A stretch of 64,000 nucleotides of DNA. It comes from Methylopila henanensis. Its GTDB lineage: Bacteria; Pseudomonadota; Alphaproteobacteria; Rhizobiales; Methylopilaceae. Shown here piece by piece: positions 44,178-53,222 of the stretch. The position numbers and the translations under genes are program-made. A model generated the notes under the pieces. It had not been told where the DNA came from and did not search any database. It worked only from the letters and a program-made list of their open reading frames with translations. Position 1 is the first letter of the stretch. Each line of letters opens with the position of its first letter. The stretch lies in the NCBI RefSeq assembly GCF_042681025.1, contig NZ_JBHUER010000004.1, forward strand, positions 310,001 through 374,000, written 5' to 3'.

Positions 44178-44999
44178 ATGACACGACCGACCGCAGCCGC
44201 GCCGTCCTATGCGAGCGTGCTGGCCCATTTCGACCTTTCGCCCTACGCCGCCCCGCGCGGCCGTCTCGCCGCGTCGCTGGCGGACATGTTCGGCGCCCGG
44301 CTGACGGGCGTCGCAGCGGAGCAGGCCCTGCTGCTGTACGACGACGGCCTGGGGGCCGAGGCGGAAAGGCGTCGGGTGGAGCGCGATCTGGAGCTTGCGC
44401 GCCAGACCTTCCTCGACGTGGCCGGCTCGCGGAACGACCTCGAATGGCGCTCCGGCTTCCTCGCCCCGGACCGCCATGTGGTCGAGCAGGCGCGCGCCGC
44501 CGACATCGTCGTCGTCGGACGCCGCGCCTCCTACGATCAGATCGATCCCATGCTCGGCGTATCGCCGGGCTACGTCGTCATGGAATGCGGGCGCCCCGTC
44601 CTGGTCGCGCCGCCCGAAGTCGACGACCTCTCGATCAGGGCCGTCGTGGTCGCGTGGAAGGACACGCGGGAGGCGCGCCGGGCGGTCTATGACGCGCTGC
44701 CGCTTCTCGTGCGCGCCGGCGAGGTGGTCGTGGTCGCCGCGACCCCGTCCTTCCGGGACGAGGGCGCAGAGGACGTCGCCGCGTGGCTCGGCCGTCATGG
44801 CGCAAACAGCCGGCCGCTGGTGAGGGCGGGAGAGCTGTCGTCGGTCGCGGAGGAACTGCTCGACGTGGCCGACGATCTCCGCGCGGGGCTGATCGTCTCC
44901 GGCGCCTACGGCCACAGCCGCACGCGGGAATGGATGTTCGGCGGCGTCACCAAGGACCTGCTGGAGACAGCGCCGGTTCCGCTTCTGCTCTCGCACTGA
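44178..44999 (+). CDS. Universal stress protein, tandem UspA domains
   Basis: 273 residues in two UspA-like halves. The first runs to about residue 140 (IVVVGRRASYDQIDPML); the second ends with the nucleotide-binding pattern GLIVSGAYGHSRTREWMFGG. A GGAGGAG ribosome site lies 8 bases before the ATG. It shares a FixK-type control region with fixL and is followed by hemN after 47 bases, fitting the known induction of such proteins at low oxygen. Confidence 0.85.
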   Translation: MTRPTAAAPSYASVLAHFDLSPYAAPRGRLAASLADMFGARLTGVAAEQALLLYDDGLGAEAERRRVERDLELARQTFLDVAGSRNDLEWRSGFLAPDRHVVEQARAADIVVVGRRASYDQIDPMLGVSPGYVVMECGRPVLVAPPEVDDLSIRAVVVAWKDTREARRAVYDALPLLVRAGEVVVVAATPSFRDEGAEDVAAWLGRHGANSRPLVRAGELSSVAEELLDVADDLRAGLIVSGAYGHSRTREWMFGGVTKDLLETAPVPLLLSH

Positions 45000-45046
45000 A
45001 GCCTGCGCGGCCCGGCCCAGTCCCGATCGCGAACGGAGACCGACCC

Positions 45047-46396
45047 ATGATTTCGCTTCGGCTTTCGGAGCTCGTGCGCCGCTCCGCGCCGCGCTACACC
45101 TCCTATCCGACCACGCCGCATTTCGGGGCGGAGGTCGGGCCGCAGGACTACGACGGCTGGCTTCGCGGCCTCGCGGGCTCGAACGTCTCCGCCTCGCTCT
45201 ACCTTCACGTGCCCTTCTGCCGGTCGATCTGCCACTACTGCGCCTGCGCCACCAAGGCGGCCCGGCGCGACGAGCCGATCGTCGCCTTCGCCGACAGGCT
45301 GCGGCGCGAGATCGAGCTCGTCGCGGACCGCGCTGGGCCGCTGCGCGTCGGCCAGATCCACTGGGGCGGCGGCACCCCGAACCTGCTGCCGCCCGACGTG
45401 TTCGACAGCCTCGTGACCGAGCTGTGCGACCGTTTCGACGTGGCGTCGGAGGCCGAACACGCCATCGAGCTCGACCCCCGCTGGGTGACGCGCGACAGCG
45501 CGCGGCGGCTCAAGGCGAGCGGGGTGACGCGCGCCAGCCTCGGCGTGCAGGACTTCGACGACGACGTGCAGCGCGCGATCGGGCGCGCGCAGCCGTTCGC
45601 CGTGGTCCGCTCCGCCGTTGCGGCGCTGCGGGCGGCGGGCGTGAGCGGGCTGAACCTCGATCTGATCTACGGCCTGCCGCGCCAGACGATGCGCTCCATC
45701 CGCGACACGGCGCGGCTCGCGGCCTCGCTCGAAGCCGACAGGATCTCGCTGTTCGGCTACGCCCACGTGCCCTGGTTCCGGGCGAACCAGCGGCTGATCG
45801 ACGAGGGCGAGCTGCCTGATTCCCCCTCCCGGTTCGATCTCGCCGAAACCGCGCGCGAAACCCTGCTCGCGGCGGGCTACGGCGCGGTCGGCATCGATCA
45901 TTTCGCGAAGCCGGGCGACCCGCTGGCGCGGGCGGCGCAGGACGGACGGCTGCGCCGCAACTTCCAGGGCTATGTCGCCGACCGGGCCGACGTCCTCATC
46001 GGACTGGGGCCGTCCGCGGTCGGCAGGCTGCGCGAGGGCTACGCCCAGAACGCGGCCGACGCGGCGGGCTGGGCGCGAGCGATCGACGCAGGCCGCTTCG
46101 CGACCGCGAAAGGCCGCGCGCTGACCGCAGAGGACCGCCTGCGCTCGGACGTCATCGAGGAGGTGATGTGCGGCTTCGCCGTCGATCTCGACGCGGTCTG
46201 CCGCCGCCACAGCGCCGACCCCTCGATCTTCGCGCAGGACCTCGCGAAGCTGCGGTCGCTGGCGGAGCAGGGCTTCGTCCGCGTCGACGGGAGCCGGGTC
46301 GCGATCCTCCGCGACGGGCCGGCGCTGGCCCGCATCGTCGCCAGCGCCTTCGACGCCTATCTCGGCGCGGGCGCGCGGCATTCGCTGGTGGTGTGA
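45047..46396 (+). CDS. hemN: Oxygen-independent coproporphyrinogen III oxidase
   Basis: Radical-SAM enzyme of 449 residues that oxidatively decarboxylates coproporphyrinogen III without oxygen. The 4Fe-4S motif is C-x3-C-x2-C-x-C at Cys58, Cys62, Cys65 and Cys67 (FCRSICHYCAC), followed by HWGGGTPNLL. Full HemN length and the C-terminal HemN domain are present. The start at 45047 is clear; the frame extends far upstream into the stress gene without meaning. It is probably co-transcribed with the stress gene. Confidence 0.93.
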   Translation: MISLRLSELVRRSAPRYTSYPTTPHFGAEVGPQDYDGWLRGLAGSNVSASLYLHVPFCRSICHYCACATKAARRDEPIVAFADRLRREIELVADRAGPLRVGQIHWGGGTPNLLPPDVFDSLVTELCDRFDVASEAEHAIELDPRWVTRDSARRLKASGVTRASLGVQDFDDDVQRAIGRAQPFAVVRSAVAALRAAGVSGLNLDLIYGLPRQTMRSIRDTARLAASLEADRISLFGYAHVPWFRANQRLIDEGELPDSPSRFDLAETARETLLAAGYGAVGIDHFAKPGDPLARAAQDGRLRRNFQGYVADRADVLIGLGPSAVGRLREGYAQNAADAAGWARAIDAGRFATAKGRALTAEDRLRSDVIEEVMCGFAVDLDAVCRRHSADPSIFAQDLAKLRSLAEQGFVRVDGSRVAILRDGPALARIVASAFDAYLGAGARHSLVV

Positions 46397-46416
46397 CGTC
46401 TGCGAGGGTCATGCGT

Positions 46417-46430
46417 TTGACGCAGGTCAA
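46417..46430. promoter_or_regulatory. FixK-type box before the OmpW-like gene
   Basis: TTGACGCAGGTCAA is a perfect palindrome of the TTGAC-N4-GTCAA form. Its centre lies about 80 bases before the OmpW-like start. Confidence 0.6.
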
Positions 46431-46502
46431 CGCGCGGCGAACGCTGCCCGCCTATCCCTGAGGACACGGCTGTCGGCCGTCCATTCAGGGGATCAGAAGG
46501 TC

Positions 46503-47171
46503 ATGAAGTCGCTCTACGCATTGTCGCTCGCGCTGCTCGCCTCGGCGCAGGCCTTCGGCCCGGCCCGCGCGGCGGACCTCGGGGGCACGCCGAGCTTCGC
46601 CGCCGCGGCTCCGACGGAGTGGAGCCGGTTCATGGTGCGCGTCCGCGCCATCGGCGTGCTGCCGGACTCGTCCGCGAAGCTCAACATACCGGGGAGCGCC
46701 CGCGTCTCCAGCGACGTCATGCCGGAGATCGACTTCAGCTATTTCTTCACGCCCAATCTCGCGGTCGAGGTGATCTGCTGCGCCTCGAAGCACGCGATCA
46801 AGGGACGCGGCGCGATCAACGGCCTCAGGATCGGCGACACGTGGGTGATCCCTGCGACGGTGACGGCGCAGTACCACTTCACCAATTTCGGGGCGTTCAA
46901 GCCCTATGTCGGCGCCGGCGTGAACTACTCGATCTACTTCAACGAGGACGGCGGCCCGGCGATCTCGCGGCTGAAGCTGAAGAACTCGGTCGGCGTCGCG
47001 GCCCAGATCGGCTTCGACTACATGATCGACGAGCACTGGGGCGTGAACGTCGACCTCAAGAAGATCTATATGGAGCCGAAGATCAGGCTGACGGCCGGCG
47101 GCGCCGACGTGCGCGGCAAGGCCAAGATCAACCCGTGGGTCACGGGCGTCGGCGTCACCTACCGATTCTGA
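46503..47171 (+). CDS. OmpW-family outer-membrane protein
   Basis: 222 residues with a Sec signal (about 1-23), amphipathic beta strands and a terminal aromatic (VTYRF) for outer-membrane insertion. OmpW landmarks are VRAIGVLPD, PEIDFSYFFTPNLAVEV, GAFKPYVGAGVNY and NPWVTGVGVTYRF. OmpW proteins are small eight-stranded channels for hydrophobic compounds and are often induced at low oxygen. The FixK-type box upstream fits that. Confidence 0.88.
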   Translation: MKSLYALSLALLASAQAFGPARAADLGGTPSFAAAAPTEWSRFMVRVRAIGVLPDSSAKLNIPGSARVSSDVMPEIDFSYFFTPNLAVEVICCASKHAIKGRGAINGLRIGDTWVIPATVTAQYHFTNFGAFKPYVGAGVNYSIYFNEDGGPAISRLKLKNSVGVAAQIGFDYMIDEHWGVNVDLKKIYMEPKIRLTAGGADVRGKAKINPWVTGVGVTYRF

Positions 47172-47177
47172 GCCGGG

Positions 47178-47218
47178 GAGGGGGAGGGGCGTGCCGGCGG
47201 TCCCGGGCCGCCCCCTCC
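47178..47218. terminator. GC-rich hairpin between convergent genes
   Basis: GGAGGGGG (47178-47185) pairs with CCCCCTCC (47211-47218) between the OmpW-like gene and the oxidoreductase operon. There is no T-run, so it is a weak call. Confidence 0.35.
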
Positions 47219-47221
47219 GCC

Positions 47222-49456
47222 TCAGAGCAGCTTGTCGATCGTGATCGGCAGCTCGCGCACGCGCCTGCCGGTCGCGTGGAACACCGCGTTCGCGATCGCG
47301 GCGGCCGCGCCCACGATGCCGATCTCGCCGAGACCCTTCACGCCGAGCGGATTCGCCTTGTCGTCCTCCTCGACGAAGATGACGTCGATGTTCTGGACGT
47401 CGGCGTGCGCCGGCATGTGATACTCGCCGAGATTGGCGTTCACCACGCGGCCGAGACGCTTGTCCCACAGCGTCTCCTCGTGGAGCGCCATGCCGATCCC
47501 CATCACTACGCCGCCGAGGATCTGGCTGCGCGCGGTCGCGAGGTTCAGGATCCTGCCGGCCGCGATCGCGCTGACGACGCGGGTCACCCGGATCACGCCA
47601 AGCTCCTCGTCGACCTTGACCTCGGCGAACACCGCCGAGTGCGTATAGGCCGCGAATTTCTTCGAGAAGTCTTCGTCGGGCGCGAAGTCCGCCTTGGCCG
47701 TCACCGCGGCCTCGCCCGAGGCGCGGACCGCGTCGGCGAAGCTGACCGACTGGCTTTCGTCCGAGCCGAGCGCGATCCGACCGTTCGCGAACGCGACATG
47801 GTCGAGCGAGGCGTTGGCGAGCGGGCTGCCGTCGAGCCCGCGGGCGTGCTTCAGCAGGTTCTCCTTCAGCGCCTTGCACGCGACGCGGACGGCGTTGCCG
47901 GCGGACGCGGCGGCCCAGGAGCCGCCCTCCACCGGGGCCATCGGCAGCGTGGTGTCGCCGACCCTCGCCGTCACGTCGCCGATGTCCAGACCGAACTCGT
48001 CGGCGGCGATCTGCGACAGGATCGTGTAGGTCCCGGTTCCGATGTCGGCCGTGCCGCAGGCGACTTCGAGCCTGCCGTCTGCGGAGAGCGTCGCGCTCGC
48101 CGAATGCGGCTGCATCATCGCCTCCCAGCAGCCCGTCGCCATGCCGAGCCCGACGAGCTCCTTCCCGTCGCGCATCGATCGCGGTTCGGGGCTCCGCTTC
48201 GACCAGCCGAAACGCTCCGCGCCCTGGGCGTAGGCCGCCCTGAGCTCCTTCGACGAGAACGGCTTGTCGTCGTTCCTGTCCCTCTCGGCGTAGTTCTTCA
48301 GCCGAAGCTCCAGCGGATCGACCCCGAGCTCGTAGGACAGCTCGTCCATCGCGGCCTCAAGCGCATAGACCCCGAGCGTCGCGCCGGGCGCGCGCATGTC
48401 GGAGGGCGTGGCGGTGTCGATCTTCGCGAGTTCGTACTTGAGGCTGACGTTCGGGCAGTCGTAGAGCAGGCCCGACCAGTTCACGATCGGCTCCTGATAG
48501 TCCTCGTAGCGCGAGGTCGCCTGGATGGCGTGATGGCTGATCGAGCTCAGCGCGCCGTCCCCGTTCGCCGACAGCGCCACCGTCTGCAGCGTGTCGGGCC
48601 GCCAGCCCATCGTGTACATCTGGGCGCGGGTCAGCACGAGCCGCACCGACCGTTCGAGCTTCAGCGCCGCCATGGTCGCAAGCACCAGATCGTAATGCGG
48701 CCGGAGAGCCATGCCGAAGGCCCCGCCCACGAAGGGCGAATTCACCGTGACGTTGTCCGGATCGAGCCCGAACACCGCGCAGATGTAGTTCTTCGGGTTG
48801 ATGACGCCTTGGGTCTTGGTGTGGATCGTCAGGCGTCCTTCTCCCTCCCAGACCACGGTCGTCGCCATCAGCTCCATCGGATTGTGATGTTCCGGCGCGA
48901 CCCGGTAGTCATTGCGGAGGCGGATGGCCGCCCCCTCGAACGCCGCCTCGGCGTCGCCGCGGGGCGGCGGGGGCGGGGGGATGCCGTCGCGGGGCTCGAA
49001 CGTGTCGTAGGCCTCCCCGCGCGCCGCGGCGACGTCGACGACGGGCGGCTCCGCCTCGTACTCCGCCGCGACCAGCGAGGCGGCGTGGCGCGCGTTCTCA
49101 TGGGTGTCGGCGATCACCAGCGCGATCGCCTGACCGCTGTAGACGATGCGGTCGTCCTTGAGCGGCCGGAACGGGCTGCCCGGCACCGCCACCATGTCGT
49201 TGAGGTAGGGCTCGTCGCTCTCGGGGATGTCGGGACGGTTCTCGTGGGTCAGGATGTCGATGACGCCGGGCGCGGATCGCGCCTTTGACAGGTCGAGCGA
49301 GACGATCCGGCCCTTTGCGATCGTCGCCGGCGCGGCGGCCGCGTAGACCATGTCGTCGGCGCGGAACTCGGCGGCGTATCGCGCGCGGCCCGTGACCTTG
49401 AGCGCGCCGTCGACGCGCGGCTGGGCGCGGCCGACATACGGATGGACGTTGGACAT
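47222..49456 (-). CDS. Molybdopterin-binding subunit of a xanthine dehydrogenase-family oxidoreductase
   Basis: Large subunit of 744 residues. An aldehyde-oxidase a/b-hammerhead domain (about 10-130) precedes the molybdopterin-binding domain with FVGGAFGMALRPHYD, MRAPGATLGVYALE, GSWAAASAGNAV and the catalytic Glu in KGLGEIGIVG. There is no signal peptide. It is the last gene of a 2Fe-2S, FAD, Mo trio in the order of PaoABC/YagTSR, suggesting aldehyde or N-heterocycle oxidation. The substrate is unknown. Confidence 0.88.
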   Translation of the reverse strand: MSNVHPYVGRAQPRVDGALKVTGRARYAAEFRADDMVYAAAAPATIAKGRIVSLDLSKARSAPGVIDILTHENRPDIPESDEPYLNDMVAVPGSPFRPLKDDRIVYSGQAIALVIADTHENARHAASLVAAEYEAEPPVVDVAAARGEAYDTFEPRDGIPPPPPPRGDAEAAFEGAAIRLRNDYRVAPEHHNPMELMATTVVWEGEGRLTIHTKTQGVINPKNYICAVFGLDPDNVTVNSPFVGGAFGMALRPHYDLVLATMAALKLERSVRLVLTRAQMYTMGWRPDTLQTVALSANGDGALSSISHHAIQATSRYEDYQEPIVNWSGLLYDCPNVSLKYELAKIDTATPSDMRAPGATLGVYALEAAMDELSYELGVDPLELRLKNYAERDRNDDKPFSSKELRAAYAQGAERFGWSKRSPEPRSMRDGKELVGLGMATGCWEAMMQPHSASATLSADGRLEVACGTADIGTGTYTILSQIAADEFGLDIGDVTARVGDTTLPMAPVEGGSWAAASAGNAVRVACKALKENLLKHARGLDGSPLANASLDHVAFANGRIALGSDESQSVSFADAVRASGEAAVTAKADFAPDEDFSKKFAAYTHSAVFAEVKVDEELGVIRVTRVVSAIAAGRILNLATARSQILGGVVMGIGMALHEETLWDKRLGRVVNANLGEYHMPAHADVQNIDVIFVEEDDKANPLGVKGLGEIGIVGAAAAIANAVFHATGRRVRELPITIDKLL

Positions 49457-49470
49457 GTCTTCCCGTCCCT

Positions 49471-50487
49471 TCAGTTGACGATCTTGTTGGACTGGACCTG
49501 CGGGGTTCCGGCGGCGGCCTGGGACAGCGTCCGGATCACCGCGCGGCGCGCGAGCTCGATCTTGAAGTCGTTCTCGCCCTGGCCGACCGCGCCTTCCAGC
49601 AGACGGTCCGCCGCCTTACCGAACACGTCCGAGGACGGCGTCTCGCCCTTCAGCAGCGCCTCGGCTTCGGGAACGCGCCAGGGCTTGTGCGCGACGCCGC
49701 CGAGCGCGACGCGCGCCTCGGCGATCCGGTCGCCGTCGAACTCGATCGCGGCGGCGACCGAGACCAGCGCGAAGGCGTAGGACAGCCGGTCGCGGAGCTT
49801 GAGATAGCTGTGGTTCCGGCCGAACCGCGGCGCCGGCAGCTCGACCGCCGTCACCATCTCGCCATGCGCGAGCGTGTTGTCCTTCTCCGGCGCGTCGCCG
49901 GGCAGGCGGTGGAAGTCCTCGAACGCGACCGTCCGCGCGCCGTCCGGTCCCTCGACATGGACCGTCGCGCCGAGCGCGGCCAGGGCGACGCACATGTCCG
50001 AGGGGTGGGTGGCGATGCAGGACGAACTCGCCCCAAGGATCGCGTGAATGCGGTTCACGCCGCCGATCGCCGAGCAGCCGGAGCCGGGCTCGCGCTTGTT
50101 GCAGGGCGCCGCGGCGTCGTAAAAATAGTAGCAGCGGGTGCGCTGGAGCAGGTTGCCGCCGGTGGTGGCGGCGTTTCTGAGCTGGGCCGAGGCGCCGGCG
50201 AGGATGGCGCTCGAAAGCAGCGGGTAGTCGCGCACGACGCGGGCGTCATAGGCGAGGTCGGAGTTCGGCGCGAGCGCGCCGATCTTGAGCCCGCCGCCCG
50301 GCGTCTCCTCGATCGCCTTGAGCGGCAGCCGCGTGATGTCGACCAGCCGTCCGGGCCGCTCGACGTTGTATTTCATCAGGTCGACGAGATTGGTGCCGCC
50401 CGCGATGAAGCGCGCCTGCGGATCGCCCGCCACCGCCTGGATCGCGTCGCTGATCGTGGCGGCGCGCGTGTAGCCGAAGTTCATCAT
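49471..50487 (-). CDS. FAD-binding subunit of the molybdenum hydroxylase
   Basis: 338 residues, PCMH-type FAD domain (FIAGGTNLVDLMKY, ATTGGNLLQRTRCYYF) and the CO-dehydrogenase flavoprotein C-terminal domain (LRDRLSYAFALVSVAAAIE). The Cys-rich insert around YFYDAAAPCNKREPGSGCSAI is the extra 4Fe-4S-binding loop of the YagS/PaoB type. The ATG at 50487 overlaps the upstream stop by four bases. Confidence 0.87.
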   Translation of the reverse strand: MMNFGYTRAATISDAIQAVAGDPQARFIAGGTNLVDLMKYNVERPGRLVDITRLPLKAIEETPGGGLKIGALAPNSDLAYDARVVRDYPLLSSAILAGASAQLRNAATTGGNLLQRTRCYYFYDAAAPCNKREPGSGCSAIGGVNRIHAILGASSSCIATHPSDMCVALAALGATVHVEGPDGARTVAFEDFHRLPGDAPEKDNTLAHGEMVTAVELPAPRFGRNHSYLKLRDRLSYAFALVSVAAAIEFDGDRIAEARVALGGVAHKPWRVPEAEALLKGETPSSDVFGKAADRLLEGAVGQGENDFKIELARRAVIRTLSQAAAGTPQVQSNKIVN

Positions 50488-51035
50488 TCCGCAGCCTCCA
50501 GCGAGGGCGTCCCCAGGGTCGGCGCCTCGCGCCCACGGCGCGCGTCCTCGATCGCCTCGACGATGTTGGTGTAGGCTCCGCAGCGGCAGAGGTTGCCGCT
50601 CATCAGCTCGCGGATTTCCTCCTGCCCGTGGGCGTGGCCCTCGTCCAGCATGCCGACCGCCGAGCAGATCTGGCCGGGCGTGCAGTAGCCGCACTGGAAG
50701 GCGTCATGGGCGATGAAGGCGGCCTGCATCGGGTGCAGACGGTCCGGCGTCCCGAGCCCTTCGATGGTGGTGATCTCGGCTCCGTCCTTCATGACGGCGA
50801 GCTGGAGACAGGAATTCACCCGCCGGCCGTCGACGAGCACCGTGCAGGCGCCGCACTGGCCCTGGTCGCAACCCTTTTTTGATCCGGTGAGGTGGAGCCG
50901 CTCGCGCAGCAGATCGAGCAGCGTCACGGACGGCTCGACGGACAAGGTGTGGGTCTGGCCGTTCACGGTAAGCGTGACGGACACGGGCTCGGGGGCCGAG
51001 CCGGATTGCGCTGGCGACAACGGGACATCTCCCAA
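50484..51035 (-). CDS. 2Fe-2S subunit of the molybdenum hydroxylase
   Basis: 183 residues. The plant-type ferredoxin cluster is in SKKGCDQGQCGACTVLVDGRRVNSC, and the second cluster in CGYCTPGQ with CRCGAY near residue 150. The start is a TTG at 51035 with no strong ribosome site; an internal GTG just before VSVTLTVNG is an alternative. Unlike PaoA, no Tat signal is visible, so the complex is probably cytoplasmic. Confidence 0.85.
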   Translation of the reverse strand: MGDVPLSPAQSGSAPEPVSVTLTVNGQTHTLSVEPSVTLLDLLRERLHLTGSKKGCDQGQCGACTVLVDGRRVNSCLQLAVMKDGAEITTIEGLGTPDRLHPMQAAFIAHDAFQCGYCTPGQICSAVGMLDEGHAHGQEEIRELMSGNLCRCGAYTNIVEAIEDARRGREAPTLGTPSLEAAE

Positions 51036-51376
51036 AACTGGAACGCCGCGCCGTCCAACCCGCGCGGCAGGCGGTCTTGGGATGAGAACAATTCAAATCG
51101 GCGGTCGTTCCCCTTCCGCGACAATTGAGGCGCCAGACGATCCCCTCGCCCCTCGCGCAAGGCGCGGACGCTGCGCTCGATGCTCCTTTGGCGTCGGGAG
51201 GCTGATGAGGCGGACGAGGCCGTCAACGGTCGAAGTCGCGTCCATGCGTGAGCGCATATGGCGTGCGAACATAAGGCGAGGAGCCGCGCCGGTTTCCCGA
51301 ACGTCGCGATTTCCCGAACCTCCGGAGGTCGCCCTGTCACCGTCGTGAACGAGGGCTCCGCGGCAGGAAGGCGGCC
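51036..51376. other. Control region between the oxidoreductase and LysR genes
   Basis: About 340 bases with no gene. A 10-base direct repeat, TTTCCCGAAC, occurs at 51293-51302 and 51310-51319. The region presumably holds the oxidoreductase promoter. Confidence 0.45.
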
Positions 51377-52291
51377 TCAGCCCTCGCGTAGCCGGCTTCT
51401 GTGACCGCTTCGGGCGAGGTGGGGAGGCTTGCCGAAGTATTCGATCAGGAGGTCGGTCAGGACCCGCACCTTGCGTTCGGGGTGCTGTCCTCTCGGGCGA
51501 ACGACATAGGCTCCGGCCGAAGGCGGCGGATAGCGCGTCATGATCGGGACGAGCTCGCCCGAGACGATGTAGTCGTGGGTGACGCAATCCGGCAGCCGGG
51601 CGACGCCCAGGCCCGCCGCGGCCGCCGCCGCGAGCGCCGCGCCGTTGTCGGCCTTGAAGCGTCCCTGCGGGTGGACCGTGACCACCTCGTCTCCATCCTC
51701 GAACTGCCAGGTTTCCGTCCCCTGCATGAGGGCCTGATGCTCGAGGATGTCATCCGGCGTCTCGGGGGCGCCGTGAGCCTTGATGTAGCTGGGGCTCGCG
51801 ACGAGTTTTCCGTACATCGGCCCGACGCGCCTGGCGATCAGGTTGGAGTCCTGCAGGTAGCCGACGCGGATCGCGCAGTCGTACCCTTCCGAAACCAAGT
51901 CGACGAAGCGGTCGCTGTAGCAGGCGTGGACGTGAAGCTGCGGGTGCCGCCGCGCCAGCTCCGCCAGCGCCGGCGCGAAATGGGTCGGTCCGAAAGTCAG
52001 CGGCGCCGCGACCCTTAGCCGGCCGCGAAGGTGTCCGTTCGGAAGGATGGTCTCCCGCGCCACGTCGATCTCGGCGCAGACCCGCGCCGCGTGGTCCCGG
52101 AACGTCGCCCCGGCCTCGGTCAGCGCGGCGCCGCGGGTGGTGCGGGCGAGAAGCTGGACGCCGAGCTCGGTTTCCAGCCGGATGAGCCGCCGGCTGACGA
52201 TCGACTTCGAGACGCCGAGACGCCCTGCGGCCGCCGTGACGCCTCCGGCGTCGGCCACTTCCACGAATGTCCGCAGATCTTCGATGTCCAC
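51377..52291 (-). CDS. LysR-family transcriptional regulator
   Basis: 304 residues. The N-terminal helix-turn-helix (MDIEDLRTFVEVADAGGVTAAAGRLGVSKSIVSRRL) is followed by the effector domain. It lies on the same strand upstream of the oxidoreductase genes and divergent from the isochorismatase-fold gene; either could be its target. Confidence 0.85.
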   Translation of the reverse strand: MDIEDLRTFVEVADAGGVTAAAGRLGVSKSIVSRRLIRLETELGVQLLARTTRGAALTEAGATFRDHAARVCAEIDVARETILPNGHLRGRLRVAAPLTFGPTHFAPALAELARRHPQLHVHACYSDRFVDLVSEGYDCAIRVGYLQDSNLIARRVGPMYGKLVASPSYIKAHGAPETPDDILEHQALMQGTETWQFEDGDEVVTVHPQGRFKADNGAALAAAAAAGLGVARLPDCVTHDYIVSGELVPIMTRYPPPSAGAYVVRPRGQHPERKVRVLTDLLIEYFGKPPHLARSGHRSRLREG

Positions 52292-52444
52292 GTCGGCGTT
52301 CCCCGTTGCGCGACACAGTTTAGCTCAGACCGACGCTACCGCCTCGTCTTCTGAGACGGCAACGTCTCGCCCGGCGTTCGGCGACGCAGTCGGCGGATGT
52401 CCATGCAAATAAAACTCATCAATTCGATATCTAAGGATGTAGTC

Positions 52445-53101
52445 GTGACGTTTCGAAACGGACTTGAATCGCTTTTGCGCCCCGAAGAATCGGTTGTTGT
52501 GCTGATCGACCACCAGCCTTTCCAGCTCACTAATCTGAATAGCCATGACCCGCATATGGCGATCAACAACGCGGCGGCGCTGGCCGCGACCGCGAAGGCG
52601 TTCGACGTCCCCGTTGTGCTGACGAGCGTGCTCGAAGCTCAGGGCGGCGTCATTTTCCCCCAGATCACGAGCCAGTTCCCCGGTCAGGAGGTGATCAATC
52701 GCACCTTCATCAACACCTGGGAGGACCAGAAGGTGGTCGACGTCGTCAAGGCGACGGGCCGCAAGCAGCTGATCATCGCCGGCCTTTACACCGAGATCTG
52801 CGTCGCCATGCCGGCCATCCAGGCCGCGGGCGAAGGCTGGGACGTCACGGTGGTCACCGACGCCTCCGGCGGCGTGTCGCTCGAGGCGCATCAGGTCGCG
52901 ATCCAGCGCATGATCGCCGCCGGCGTGAACATGATCACGTGGATGGCCGTGCTGGGCGAATGGCAGCGCGACTGGGCGCGGACGGAAAAGCTGCCCGCGG
53001 CGGTCGAGGTGATGAAGCAGTACGCCGGCGCCAGCGGCATCGCCTTCCTGTGGGAGCAGCAGCTGCTCAACACGCCGGTTCCGTCCAAGGCCGTGCGCTG
53101 A
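52445..53101 (+). CDS. Isochorismatase-family cysteine hydrolase (YcaC-like)
   Basis: 218 residues. The catalytic Asp is in VVVLIDHQPFQ and the nucleophilic Cys in GLYTEICVAMPA; the YcaC-like C-terminal part contains GVNMITWMAVLGEWQRDW. The GTG at 52445 has AAGGA seven bases upstream, better than the ATG codons at 52397 and 52403. Substrate unknown. Confidence 0.82.
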   Translation: MTFRNGLESLLRPEESVVVLIDHQPFQLTNLNSHDPHMAINNAAALAATAKAFDVPVVLTSVLEAQGGVIFPQITSQFPGQEVINRTFINTWEDQKVVDVVKATGRKQLIIAGLYTEICVAMPAIQAAGEGWDVTVVTDASGGVSLEAHQVAIQRMIAAGVNMITWMAVLGEWQRDWARTEKLPAAVEVMKQYAGASGIAFLWEQQLLNTPVPSKAVR

Positions 53102-53222
53102 TCGAAGCCTGATGGCAGGGTAGCGCTTGATCGAGGGGCGTCGCCCGGATGGCGACGCTCCTCACCGTGGCGCGGGCGCAGGCGACGGCGGTCCGCGGCC
53201 ACAGACTCTGCAAGGACATCGC

